In this document: positions 47,341 through 56,301 of the stretch, one piece after another
Layout of the letters: each line of letters begins with the position of its first letter
Position numbering within the stretch: position 1 is the stretch's first letter
NCBI GenBank assembly: GCA_905235225.1
Contig: CAJOKE010000018.1
Location: forward strand, 41,218-105,217
DNA from: Paludibacteraceae bacterium
GTDB taxonomy: Bacteria; Bacteroidota; Bacteroidia; Bacteroidales; Paludibacteraceae
Direction of reading: 5' to 3'
Length of the DNA stretch: 64,000 bases
Translations under genes and position numbers: made by a program
The notes under the pieces: model-generated
Seen by the model: the letters and a program-made list of their open reading frames with translations, nothing else
The model's database searches: none
Told to the model about the DNA's origin: nothing

Positions 47341-47883
47341 ATGAAAGATTTGAAAGGAACAAAAACCGAAAAGAACCTCATGGAGGCTTTCGCAGGCGAG
47401 TCAATGGCACGCAACAAGTACACTTTCTTCGCGTCAAAAGCCAAGAAAGACGGATTCGTGCAGATAAGCAAAATCTTCGAAGAGACCGCAGCAAACGAGA
47501 AAGAACACGCGGAGATATGGTACAAATACCTGAACGGCGGCAAGGTTAGCGACACGGCTGCCAACCTGCTGGCTGCGGCTGAAGGCGAGAACGCCGAGTG
47601 GACGGACATGTACGCACGCATGGCTGCCGAAGCACGCGCTGAGGGCTTTGACGAGATAGCCGAGAAATTCGAGATGGTCGGTGCTATCGAGAAACACCAC
47701 GAGGAGCGTTACCGCAAACTGCTGCAGAACATCGAGGACAAGGTGGTCTTCTCGCGCGAGGGCGACTGCATCTGGCAATGCTCCAACTGCGGTCATATCG
47801 TCATCGGCAAGCAGGCACCCGACGAGTGTCCCGTATGCAACCATCCGCAGAGCTATTTCCAACTGCTGGCAGAGAACTACTAA
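47341..47883 (+). CDS. rbr: Rubrerythrin
   Basis: Di-iron peroxidase that reduces hydrogen peroxide in anaerobes. [20 protein letters not shown] starts the four-helix domain; diiron ligands appear in [13 protein letters not shown] and [13 protein letters not shown]; the C-terminal rubredoxin has paired cysteines CSNCGH and CPVCNHP. 180 aa. MKDL (47341) or the preceding MIMK are both possible starts. Codons are strikingly G/C-ending compared with neighbours, as in sodB and hsp20, which could reflect high expression or a different origin. sodB follows after 18 bp. Confidence 0.95.
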   Translation: MKDLKGTKTEKNLMEAFAGESMARNKYTFFASKAKKDGFVQISKIFEETAANEKEHAEIWYKYLNGGKVSDTAANLLAAAEGENAEWTDMYARMAAEARAEGFDEIAEKFEMVGAIEKHHEERYRKLLQNIEDKVVFSREGDCIWQCSNCGHIVIGKQAPDECPVCNHPQSYFQLLAENY

Positions 47884-47901
47884 CCTTTAAAACAGACACT
47901 T

Positions 47902-48490
47902 ATGTTTACACTCATTTCGTTGCCCTATGCGCCGGAGGCACTGGAGCCTGTCATTAGCCGTGAGACCATCGGCTACCACCACGGCAAGCACCTGCAGACA
48001 TACGTGGATAACCTCAACAAACTGATTGCAGGTACCGGGTTTGAATCCATGCCGCTGGAAGAGATTGTCCGCAAAGCGCAGGGCGGTATCTTCAACAACG
48101 CCGGACAGATACTGAACCACAACCTCTATTTCACGCAGTTTATGCCGATGAAATCGGAAGAAATGGCACTTGACGGACTTGAGATAACAAAAGCCATTGC
48201 CCGTGATTTCGGTTCGTTGGAGACGTTCATGGCGGAGTTTGAGCAGAAGGGCGTGACGCTCTTCGGTTCCGGCTGGGTGTGGCTGTCGGCGGACAAGGAC
48301 GGCAAACTGGTCATCACCCAGGAACCCAATGCCGGCAACCCGCTGACCAAGGGACTGAAACCGCTGCTGACGATGGACGTGTGGGAGCACGCCTATTATA
48401 TTGATTACCGCAACCGCCGTGCCCGCGCATCTGCATGACCTCTGGCAACTCACCAACTGGCAGGAAATCAACCGTCGGTATATAGACTAA
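47902..48490 (+). pseudogene. sodB: Iron/manganese superoxide dismutase with 3' frameshift
   Basis: Superoxide dismutase: MFTLISLPYAPEALEPVIS, metal-ligand segments GYHHGKHLQTYVDNLNKL, LNHNLYF, and GSGWVWLS, DVWEHAYYIDY. The annotated frame stops at 48438 after RNRRARASA. The expected C-terminal helix continues in the next frame as PAHLHDLWQLTNWQEINRRY and reaches a stop at 48490. Removing one C from the run CCC at 48422-48424 gives a normal 195-aa protein. All four metal ligands lie before the break. Either a real truncation or a one-base sequencing/assembly error. Cotranscribed with rubrerythrin. Confidence 0.85.
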
Positions 48491-48511
48491 ACCCTCGGTT
48501 TCATCGACAAA

Positions 48512-48539
48512 AAAACGGCAGCCTTCCGGTTGCCGTTTT
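48512..48539. terminator. Bidirectional terminator sodB / hsp20
   Basis: AAAACGGCA pairs with TGCCGTTTT, and inner GCC/GGT extend the stem; A-rich and T-rich flanks on the two sides. Confidence 0.85.
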
Positions 48540-48559
48540 CTGATGCTTTCGTCTTTCGA

Positions 48560-48988
48560 CTACTTGATCTCAATCTGTTTCGTCGTCTTGCCTTCTACTT
48601 TCTTTAGTTTCGGCAGTTCGATAGTCAGAATACCGTCTTCTACCTTGGCGTTGATTTCTTCTTCGTTCACATCATCCGGCAGACTGTATTTCTGCTCGTA
48701 GTTGGTGTACGAGAACTCGCGGCGCAGATAGTGCGAGTGTTTGTCTTCCTCTTTGTGCTCGAACTTGTTCTCGATGGCAACGCACAGGTTGTGGTCTTCG
48801 TCGATATGAACGCGGCAGTAGTCTTTCTTTACGCCCGGCGCTGCCAGTTCAACGATATACGCTTTCTCGGTTTCTTTGACGTTAACCGACGGAGCGGTTG
48901 TACTTACGGTGTTCATCAGATCCGAGTTCAGAAACTCATCAAATACTGTTGGGAACCAACTGTTTCTACGATACATTGCAGGTGTCAT
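48560..48988 (-). CDS. hsp20: Small heat-shock protein Hsp20
   Basis: Alpha-crystallin chaperone of 142 aa. The crystallin core is seen in SVNVKETEKAYIVELAAPGV, KYSLPDDVNEEEINAKVEDG and the terminal ILTIELPKL, KQIEIK. I start at ATG 48988 because an AGGAG Shine-Dalgarno sequence lies about 9 nt upstream, rare in Bacteroidota; the longer track start (49021) is not needed. No canonical TTTG/TAnnTTTG promoter is found upstream, so another sigma factor may act. A 20-bp-period array at 49139-49216 lies between it and the AlbA_2 gene. Confidence 0.92.
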   Translation of the reverse strand: MTPAMYRRNSWFPTVFDEFLNSDLMNTVSTTAPSVNVKETEKAYIVELAAPGVKKDYCRVHIDEDHNLCVAIENKFEHKEEDKHSHYLRREFSYTNYEQKYSLPDDVNEEEINAKVEDGILTIELPKLKKVEGKTTKQIEIK

Positions 48989-49138
48989 AATTAAATCTCC
49001 TAAATTTGCGGGCTTCGTCATCTTGTTTGATTCCGAAAACCCAGGTTAAACAATCTTGCGTTGTTTGCGGTCTGTAGGAGTTTTATGCTTTTGCAGGCTC
49101 GCGTTAAAACGTTTTCACCTTGAATATTGCAATCTCCG

Positions 49139-49216
49139 TGCCAACCCCTCCATCCCTGCCAAATTGTCCATTTTCGTGCCATTTTGTCCACCTCTGTGCC
49201 AAAATGTCCATCTTTC
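49139..49216. repeat. Four-unit array with 20-bp period, TGCC...TCCA
   Basis: TGCC at 49139, 49157, 49177 and 49197 and TCCA at 49149, 49167, 49187 and 49207; spacing 18, 20 and 20. Each unit reads TGCC(A)xxxTGTCCA. It lies directly upstream of the AlbA_2 promoter. Confidence 0.85.
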
Positions 49217-49217
49217 T

Positions 49218-49249
49218 CTTGCGTATATCAAAAAATTGTTGTACCTTTG
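49218..49249 (+). promoter_or_regulatory. Promoter for the AlbA_2 regulator
   Basis: CTTG, 20 bp, TACCTTTG. The stretch TCAAAAAATTGTTGTACC plus TTTGC is nearly identical to the promoter at 63788-63819. Confidence 0.75.
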
Positions 49250-49354
49250 CAGGCGTAATTATTATCTTAGGGAAAATGTGCTTGTATGCCTAAAAAGAGA
49301 AACGAAAATATTATTGAGCAAAATATCCCTGCCGGGGAGTTTTAAGCCATAGAT

Positions 49355-50773
49355 ATGGACAAAAAAACGCACAAGCCACTTATGAACACCATGAAAGAAG
49401 ACCAACACATAGAATTCAAACAGTCCTGGCGGGATGAATATCTGCAATATATTTGCGGCTTTGCGAACGCGCAAGGCGGCACATTATATATCGGTATTGA
49501 CAACAAGGGAGAGGTTTGCGGTATTAAGAATGCACATACATTATTGGAAAATCTCCCGAATCAGATTAATCAGACGATGGGATTGTTAGCTCAGGTCGAC
49601 TTGCACGTTGATGAGGAAAAAGAATATATCTCTATTCATGTAGAACCGAGCGACCAAGCCATCTCATATCGTGGCAAGTTTTATTACCGCTCCGGCTCCA
49701 CTTTGCAGGAAATGAACGGAGTAGCCTTGACTGATTTCCTTTTCAGGAAAAACAACACCACATGGGACCAATCTATCGTGGAAGAAGCCACATTGGATGA
49801 ATTGGATGCAGAATCCGTTGATTATTTCCTGCGCAAAGCTGTTGATGCACAACGCTTGGATGCAAGCGTGAGAGAATTGTCTCATATACAACTGCTCCGC
49901 AAACTCAAACTGGTCAATCACGAGGATCAACTGACGATGGCGGCACTACTGTTGTTTGGTAAAGATATTGAGCAATGGAACCTGATGGCATCTTTCCGAA
50001 TCGGACGTTTCCAACAGTCACAGGCGAATCTGCTTTTTCAAGATAATATCGTTTGTCCGCTTATCCACATGCCGGAAAGAGTATTGTGGACATTGCGCTC
50101 CCGTTACCTCGTTGCACCTATCCATTATGAGGGCTTGCAACGTATAGAGCCGCTGGAGATACCAGAAGATGCTTTGCGAGAAATGGTTTGTAATGCTATC
50201 GTGCACAAGAACTATTTGGGTCCGCATATCCAGATGCGGGTTTGGGATGATAAAATTGAATTGTGGAACTTTGGCGAGCTTCCGTATAACTATACAATAG
50301 AGAAACTGCTGCAGACGCATGAGTCTTATCCGCGTAATCCATTGATTGCGCAAATCTTCTATTTGGCTGGTCTTATTGAGCAGTGGGGACGAGGCTATGA
50401 AAAAATCCACGATGCTTTTGTCCGGGAACATCTGATGCAACCTACGTTTGAACAAGCCCGTGGTGGCATCTTGGTCACCATCCCTCGTGAAAAGTTTATT
50501 GCTATACAAACCGGCAAATCAATCGGAGCGGAACTATCTACGACACCAGATGACCAGACTACACAGAAAAGTGTACAGAAAAGTGTACAGAAAAGTGTAC
50601 AGAAAATAGTTGATTTCATTAGCGAGAATCCGAATATAACGACGCAAGAAATGGCTAATTTATTAGGCATAAATAGAAGTGTTGTAGCTCGTCATATTAA
50701 AACCTTAAAAGAAAAAGGAATTATCCGACGTGTCGGCCCTGATAAAGGTGGTCATTGGGAAATTTTGTCGTAA
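49355..50773 (+). CDS. AlbA_2/Schlafen-like DNA-binding regulator with C-terminal winged helix
   Basis: 472 aa. N-terminal AlbA_2 domain (HIEFKQSWRDEYLQYICGFA; GGTLYIGIDNKGEVCGI), a middle HATPase-like part (ALREMVCNAIVHKNY; WNFGELPY; GLIEQWGRGYEKI), a linker of repeated QKSV encoded by a 12-bp repeat, and a C-terminal winged helix (TTQEMANLLGINRSVVARHI). Such proteins are usually annotated as transcriptional regulators or ATP-binding proteins. It precedes hsdR by 215 bp and could control the restriction genes or itself; this is inference. ATG 49394 (MKEDQHIEF) is an equally good start. Confidence 0.85.
   Translation: MDKKTHKPLMNTMKEDQHIEFKQSWRDEYLQYICGFANAQGGTLYIGIDNKGEVCGIKNAHTLLENLPNQINQTMGLLAQVDLHVDEEKEYISIHVEPSDQAISYRGKFYYRSGSTLQEMNGVALTDFLFRKNNTTWDQSIVEEATLDELDAESVDYFLRKAVDAQRLDASVRELSHIQLLRKLKLVNHEDQLTMAALLLFGKDIEQWNLMASFRIGRFQQSQANLLFQDNIVCPLIHMPERVLWTLRSRYLVAPIHYEGLQRIEPLEIPEDALREMVCNAIVHKNYLGPHIQMRVWDDKIELWNFGELPYNYTIEKLLQTHESYPRNPLIAQIFYLAGLIEQWGRGYEKIHDAFVREHLMQPTFEQARGGILVTIPREKFIAIQTGKSIGAELSTTPDDQTTQKSVQKSVQKSVQKIVDFISENPNITTQEMANLLGINRSVVARHIKTLKEKGIIRRVGPDKGGHWEILS
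50563..50606 (+). repeat. 12-bp tandem coding repeat (QKSV)
   Basis: ACAGAAAAGTGT three times plus a partial fourth at 50563, 50575, 50587 and 50599. Encodes the linker between the ATPase-like and winged-helix parts of the regulator; 12 bp keeps the frame. Confidence 0.9.
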
Positions 50774-50801
50774 CAAATGTCACTTTCATAGATAATACGA
50801 T

Positions 50802-50845
50802 GACCGAGCAAAGACCGGGACACGACCGAGAGATGACCGGGAGAA
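50802..50845. repeat. 11-bp phased array, GACCG type
   Basis: GACCGAGCAAA, GACCGGGACAC, GACCGAGAGAT and GACCGGGAGAA at 50802, 50813, 50824 and 50835. It lies between the AlbA_2 gene and hsdR. Confidence 0.92.
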
Positions 50846-50988
50846 AAAATATATTATTAACAACGCCGAAGGATTAAAAGACCATTTCGCAAGGTTGTAA
50901 CCCTCCGAGCAATGACCGAAAATAATAACTGAGAAGAAAAGCAGTTAGCCATAGATATACCTTTACGTAATAAAATTAGTCAATAATT

Positions 50989-53970
50989 ATGTTAGAAAAG
51001 CAAATAGAGGATAATCTCATAGAGGCTCTACAACGTGCAAACTATGTTTTTCGTGATGATATTCATGACCGCAAGTCATTGGAAGAGAATTTTAAGACAA
51101 AATTTGAAAGACTCAACCATTGTCATTTGTTGGACGTGGAATATCGTCGTTTGTTGGATCAGATTATTACGGATGATGTTTTTGAAGCTTCTCGGATGCT
51201 GCGTGAGCGAGAAACTTTCATAAGAGAGGATGGAATACCTTTGCAATATACACTGGTTAATACAAAAGATTGGTGTAAAAATGAATACGAAGTGGTGAGG
51301 CAACTTCGTATAAACACTTTAAATAGTTTTCAACGCTATGATGTCATTCTCCTTATCAATGGTCTTCCTGTTGTACAGATTGAACTCAAAACTTTAGATG
51401 TAAGTCCTCGACGGGCTATTCAACAAATTGTTGATTATAAGAAAGATCCTGGAAACGGCTTCTCGAACTCTCTACTTTGTTTTATTCAATTGTTTGTCGT
51501 TAGCAATCAGAGTAATACTTATTATTTTGCGAATAACAACAATCAGCATTTCAATTTTAATGCAGACGAGCAATTCCTTCCAGTCTATCATTGGGCGGAC
51601 AAAGAAAATCATAAGATATGTGGTTTGGCGGCTTTTACAGATTGTTTTCTGGCTAAATGCAAATTAGGTGAAATGATAAGTCGTTATATGGTACTTGTTG
51701 CCAGTGAACGTAAGTTGCTTATCATGCGTCCCTACCAAATTTATGCTGTTAAAGAGATAATCAATTGTATAGATGAGAATCGTGGCAACGGATATATATG
51801 GCATACCACAGGAAGCGGTAAAACACTTACATCGTTCAAGGCCTCTACATTACTGAAAGAATGTCCTGACATAGAGAAATGTCTTTTTGTTGTAGACCGT
51901 AAGGATTTAGATAGACAAACCCGTGAAGAATTTAATCGTTTTCAAGAAGGATGTGTAGAGGAAAATACGAATACGGAAAATTTAGTAGAACGATTGGAAT
52001 CGGACGATTATGCAGACAAAGTCATTGTCACAACAATTCAGAAATTAGGACTTGCACTGGATCCTCAATTTAAGAAGCAGTATCAAAAGCGTTTGATGCC
52101 TTTGCGGGATAAACGTATAGCAATTATTTTCGATGAATGCCACCGCTCCCAGTTTGGGGATAATCACAAAGCTATTACTGAGTTTTTTCCTAACGCACAA
52201 TTGTTTGGCTTTACAGGCACTCCCATTTTTGATGAAAACGCAACCTATGTGCAGATAAGTGGTGAAGAAAAGACTTTGAAAACGACAGAAGATATTTTCC
52301 AAAAAGAATTGCATGCATATACTATTACACATGCTATAGAGGATAAAAATGTATTACGTTTTCATGTGGATTATTTCAAACCCGAAAATACTAACGCACA
52401 GACAGATGCTTCTTTGCGCAGACAAGCTATTGTGGAAGCAATTCTTGCTAAACATGATATTGCTACGAATGGACGAAAATTTAATGCGCTGTTCGCTACT
52501 GGTTCTATTAATGAAGCTATTGCATACTATGAGTTATTTAAACAGATACAACAGCGATGTGCAGAAGATCGTGAGGATTTTGAGCCATTAAATATTGCAT
52601 GCATCTTCTCCCCTCCTGCTGGAAAGAATAAGGATATTCATCAAATTCAAGAGGATTTGTTGCAGGAAAAAGAAGATAATAAAGAGGAACCCGATGTAAA
52701 GAAGAAACTCTTACAGGGTATTATCAAGGATTACAATCATCAATTTCAAACTAATCATACATTGTCGGAATTTGATGCCTATTATCAGGATATACAGAAG
52801 CGCATTAAAGATCAGCAGTATCCCAATCGTGATTATTCGCATGAGAACAAAATAGACATTACAATTGTGGTGGATATGTTGCTTACAGGCTTTGATTCCA
52901 AATATTTGAATACGCTGTATGTGGATAAAAAATTGAGATACCACCAACTTATACAAGCTTTTTCGCGCACAAATCGTATTCTAAATGATAGTAAACCTTA
53001 TGGAAATATCCTTGATTTTCGTGGACAGCAAGAAGCGGTAGATTTAGCAATCGCCCTTTTTTCCGGAGAGAAAAAGGATGAAGCACGTAGGATATGGCTT
53101 GTCGAGCCGGCTAATAAGATTATAGAGAAATACAAAGAAGCAGTAATGGCATTGTCCGATTTTATGCGGGCACAGTATTTAGAATGTACAGCGGAAGATG
53201 TCTATAACTTGCAAGGAGATGAGGCTCGTATGGCGTTTATTAGTTGTTTTAAAGAGGTTCAGCGGTACAAAACACAATTGGACCAATATACAGATATTAA
53301 CCAAGAAGAGCAACAAGTTATTGAGTCTCTCTTACCGACGGAAGAATTACAAAGTTTCCGTGGCGCATATTTGGAAACAGCACAGCAACTAAGGGCCAAA
53401 AGCAGCAAAGAGGAGAGCAATCCGGAGATAAAAGAGCAGATTGATAATATCGATTTTGAGTTTGTCTTATTTGCTTCCGCGTTGATAGATTATGACTATA
53501 TAATGGAACTCATATCTCGGTATGCTGGTGTGGGAGCGAAAAAACTAAAAATGACAAAAGAGCAACTGATTGCTTTAATTCAATCTAGCGCAAACTTGAT
53601 GGACGAGCGTGATGACATTATTGCATATATTGATTCCTTAGATTCGGATGACGCTGTTAATGGCAAAACGGAACAGGAAATCAAAGAGGGATATGAAGTG
53701 TTTAAAACGACTAAATATGCTAACGAAGTAATAGATATTGCACATCGCCATCAATTAAGTCCTAAGGTGCTGGAGAACTTTATTAATGAAATTGTTTCAC
53801 GTAAGATTTTTGATGGTGATAAACTTACTGACCTTCTTGCTCCTCTCAATTTGGGATGGAAGTCGCGCTCTAAAGAAGAAAATTTACTAATGGAAGAAAT
53901 TATCCCTATCCTCCGTCGTTTGTCAAACGGACAGGATATATCTGGTTTGTCCGCGTATGAAAACAAATAA
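50989..53970 (+). CDS. hsdR: Type I restriction enzyme, R (translocase/nuclease) subunit
   Basis: 993 aa. The N-terminal PD-(D/E)XK nuclease is seen as RYDVILLINGLPVVQIELKT near residue 132. The SF2 translocase has Walker A WHTTGSGKTLTSFK (about 272), DECH box IIFDECHRSQFG (about 381) and TATFGFTGTPIF, with VDMLLTGFDSKYLNTLYVDK and QAFSRTNRIL as later helicase motifs. A C-terminal helical region contacts the HsdM/HsdS core. The gene is much more AT-rich at wobble positions than the flanking chromosomal genes, which suggests acquisition by transfer. It overlaps hsdS by 14 bp. A weak TATACCTTTACG element lies upstream. Confidence 0.95.
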   Translation: MLEKQIEDNLIEALQRANYVFRDDIHDRKSLEENFKTKFERLNHCHLLDVEYRRLLDQIITDDVFEASRMLRERETFIREDGIPLQYTLVNTKDWCKNEYEVVRQLRINTLNSFQRYDVILLINGLPVVQIELKTLDVSPRRAIQQIVDYKKDPGNGFSNSLLCFIQLFVVSNQSNTYYFANNNNQHFNFNADEQFLPVYHWADKENHKICGLAAFTDCFLAKCKLGEMISRYMVLVASERKLLIMRPYQIYAVKEIINCIDENRGNGYIWHTTGSGKTLTSFKASTLLKECPDIEKCLFVVDRKDLDRQTREEFNRFQEGCVEENTNTENLVERLESDDYADKVIVTTIQKLGLALDPQFKKQYQKRLMPLRDKRIAIIFDECHRSQFGDNHKAITEFFPNAQLFGFTGTPIFDENATYVQISGEEKTLKTTEDIFQKELHAYTITHAIEDKNVLRFHVDYFKPENTNAQTDASLRRQAIVEAILAKHDIATNGRKFNALFATGSINEAIAYYELFKQIQQRCAEDREDFEPLNIACIFSPPAGKNKDIHQIQEDLLQEKEDNKEEPDVKKKLLQGIIKDYNHQFQTNHTLSEFDAYYQDIQKRIKDQQYPNRDYSHENKIDITIVVDMLLTGFDSKYLNTLYVDKKLRYHQLIQAFSRTNRILNDSKPYGNILDFRGQQEAVDLAIALFSGEKKDEARRIWLVEPANKIIEKYKEAVMALSDFMRAQYLECTAEDVYNLQGDEARMAFISCFKEVQRYKTQLDQYTDINQEEQQVIESLLPTEELQSFRGAYLETAQQLRAKSSKEESNPEIKEQIDNIDFEFVLFASALIDYDYIMELISRYAGVGAKKLKMTKEQLIALIQSSANLMDERDDIIAYIDSLDSDDAVNGKTEQEIKEGYEVFKTTKYANEVIDIAHRHQLSPKVLENFINEIVSRKIFDGDKLTDLLAPLNLGWKSRSKEENLLMEEIIPILRRLSNGQDISGLSAYENK

Positions 53971-55184
53971 TACATTCTATAGATTCTCTGACTTTGTGAG
54001 GTGTCCTAAATGGAAAGGACACCCATTAAGTCATTTCCTCAAAGAACGGAAAGAAAAAAGTGATGGTATTGCCACTGTACATTCAGTGTCCTTGCAATAT
54101 GGCTTAGTGAATCAGGTGGATTATTTAGGACGAAATTATGCAGCGGAAGATACATCAAATTATAAATTGGTTTATCCTAATGATGTAGTATATACAAAAA
54201 GTCCAACAGTTCCCATATGGCATAATTAAGCAAAACAGAAACCCTTATAAAGTGATAGTATCTCCTCTTTATGGAGTTTTCAAACCTATCAATAAATACA
54301 TAGGATATATTATACAATCTTATTTTGAAGTTCCTAATAGGTTGAATAAATATTTAAGTCCGATTATTCAAAAAGGAGCAAAGAATACGATAAATATATC
54401 AAATAGCACTTTTATTTCAAGAGAAGTGGTTTTGCCTGAAAATGAGCAAGAGCAAAAAAAGATAGCACAATGCCTGGCATCAATAAATACCCAAATCAGA
54501 CAACAACAGAAACAAATTGATGTCCTCATACAGCACAAAAAAGCTTTATTGCAACAATTATTTCCCCAGAGAGGACAATCAACACCTTTATTGCGTTATT
54601 TCATAGGATCAAAAAAGAAGTGGCATTATGTTGAGATGCGAAAAGTGGCGATATTGAGAACAAAACGTAATGTTAATAATAGTAAAAAAGTAATGACTAA
54701 TTCCGCTAATTATGGAATTATTATGCAGCAAGATTACTTTGAAAGGAATATTGTTGATAATGATCATTTACAAAAATACTATATAGTAGAAAACGGGGAT
54801 TTTGTATATAATTCTCGTATATCGGTTACGGCTCCGGTTGGTCCTATATCAAAGAATTATTTAGCAACAGGAGTTATTTCACCATTGTATATGGTGTTCA
54901 GATTTAATATCGACAAAGATGACTTTTATGTATATTATTTTCAATCTGAACATTGGCAAGTACAACTGAAAAGAATAGCTAACAATGGAGCGCGATTTGA
55001 TAGAATGAGTATTAGTCCTTCTGATTTTTTTAATATTAAAGTTCCTGTCCCTTCTGCCGAAGAGAGGGAATATATATCTAAATTGTTTATATCCATTGAT
55101 AACTTAATAAATAATATGCAGCAAAAAGTAGATTTGCTTATGCTACAGAAGAAGGGACTTTTACAGAAATTATTTCCGAATTAA
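53957..55184 (+). pseudogene. hsdS: Type I specificity subunit hsdS, frameshifted
   Basis: DNA-recognition subunit with two target recognition domains. The track splits it into a 90-aa ORF (53957-54229) and a 310-aa ORF that can only start at GTG 54252. The sequence is continuous across a frame change: the first frame ends DVVYTKSPT then runs out of family sequence, while the next frame reads FPYGIIKQNRNPYKVIVSPL, the standard continuation. The change lies near 54201-54210, downstream of a run of five A. Both coiled-coil spacers (IRQQQKQIDVLIQHKKALLQ and NLINNMQQKVDLLMLQKKGL) and TRD2 are present. If real, the enzyme lacks a full specificity subunit; an assembly error is possible. Confidence 0.85.
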
Positions 55185-55195
55185 AACAAAATAGA

Positions 55196-56287
55196 ATGAA
55201 TACAATAGCGCAACAATTATTGGAATTAGATAAACATATCGTGCTCGTATATGCCTTTAATGGAACAGGAAAAACACGATTGTCCGTTGCTTATAAAGAT
55301 GTAACGAAACAAGCAAATGGTAATAAACATGCTGGTGTTTATTACAATGCTTACAGCGAGGATTTGTTTGTTTGGGAGAATGACGAAGAACATCATGGAG
55401 CAAATATAAAACTAGAAATAAAGTCAAGTAGTCTAAATCAATATCTTCAATATATAACGGAGGAAAAATTAGATGAGCATTTAAAGGACTATAAGCCTCG
55501 TTTTGATTATCGTTTCCATAATTATGTTGATGCATCTGATGGTATTGAATACATTCAGTTTTATGTTAAAAAGGATCAACCTGAAAATCAAGAGGAGGAT
55601 GTGCACAAAGATGATACACCAATCAAGCTATCAAGAGGTGAACAGCAATTCTTTATCTGGTGTTTTTTTCTGACGTTATTTGATATCGAAGAATTTACCG
55701 GACAAGACAAGCAATCACATCATTTTTTCATTGACGACCCTGTTTCAAGTTTCGACGATCATAATATTTTTATAACTGTCGCTTCATTGATGAATTTAAT
55801 AGAAAAACACTATGCAAATAGAAAAATAGTGATAACTACTCATCATATTGGATTATTTGCTATTTTATATAATTGGTTGAGTAAATCAGAAAAAAGTGGC
55901 TCGTATAAAAAACAACTTAAAACTTATATCCTCAAACGCTATGGAGATACGGTTACTTTACAAAGTGATGATAAAGAAGTATTATTATATCACCTTGAGT
56001 TGTTGCAAATTATTAAAAATGCAATAAATGAGGATAAGTTATATGCATACCATTTTACTTTACTTCGGCAAGTCCTAGAAAATATTTCTTCATTTTTAGG
56101 GGCAGGAGCTTTTTCTTATGCCTTGGAACAAATAGGTATTGATAAAAATGATGCAAATATTGTAAATGCCTTGTCTCATAAAAATATATTTCGATATGAA
56201 TCGGTTGAATTAGTTCCTGATAACAAGGAACGATTAATTTATATTTTCGAAGCATTGATGAAAAAGTATAAGTTTATTTTACACTAA
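55196..56287 (+). CDS. PrrC-like AAA ATPase/anticodon-nuclease candidate in the RM operon
   Basis: 363 aa. The N-terminal ~260 residues are an ABC-type ATPase: Walker A AFNGTGKT (20-27), signature LSRGEQQ (145-151), Walker B FFIDDPVSSFDD (177-188) and H-loop ITTHH (213-217). The C-terminal ~100 residues contain R291-xxx-E295 and H328 (RQVLE then NALSH), with spacing nearly identical to the catalytic Arg320-Glu324-His356 of E. coli PrrC, a tRNA-Lys anticodon nuclease kept silent by a type I RM complex. PrrC is 396 aa and is also encoded inside an hsd operon. The match is motif- and context-based; a different AAA_13-family nuclease is possible. It lies between hsdS (11-bp gap) and hsdM (14 bp). 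Confidence 0.75.
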   Translation: MNTIAQQLLELDKHIVLVYAFNGTGKTRLSVAYKDVTKQANGNKHAGVYYNAYSEDLFVWENDEEHHGANIKLEIKSSSLNQYLQYITEEKLDEHLKDYKPRFDYRFHNYVDASDGIEYIQFYVKKDQPENQEEDVHKDDTPIKLSRGEQQFFIWCFFLTLFDIEEFTGQDKQSHHFFIDDPVSSFDDHNIFITVASLMNLIEKHYANRKIVITTHHIGLFAILYNWLSKSEKSGSYKKQLKTYILKRYGDTVTLQSDDKEVLLYHLELLQIIKNAINEDKLYAYHFTLLRQVLENISSFLGAGAFSYALEQIGIDKNDANIVNALSHKNIFRYESVELVPDNKERLIYIFEALMKKYKFILH

Positions 56288-56301
56288 TAAAAGAATTAAT
56301 T

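Larger units (their letters stand above)
48989..49354. other. Divergent region hsp20 / AlbA_2 regulator
   Basis: About 365 bp without a gene. It holds the hsp20 leader and SD, the 20-bp-period array (49139-49216) and the AlbA_2 promoter (49218-49249). The ORF-track ORFs 49056-49352 and 49262-49474 have no domain content. Confidence 0.8.

Noticed and set aside
47887-48471. 194-aa minus-strand ORF over sodB
   Set aside because: Antisense to sodB; no start signals and no domain.
49139-49216. CRISPR array at the 20-bp repeat
   Set aside because: Units touch each other, no spacers, no cas genes; better read as operator-like array.
50565-50610. CRISPR-like array
   Set aside because: Units are 12 bp without spacers and lie in a coding frame; no cas genes are present.
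54252-55184. Independent half-size hsdS gene
   Set aside because: It would start at GTG in the middle of a conserved motif (VIVSPLYGVF) and the missing half is directly upstream in another frame; a frameshift explains it better.
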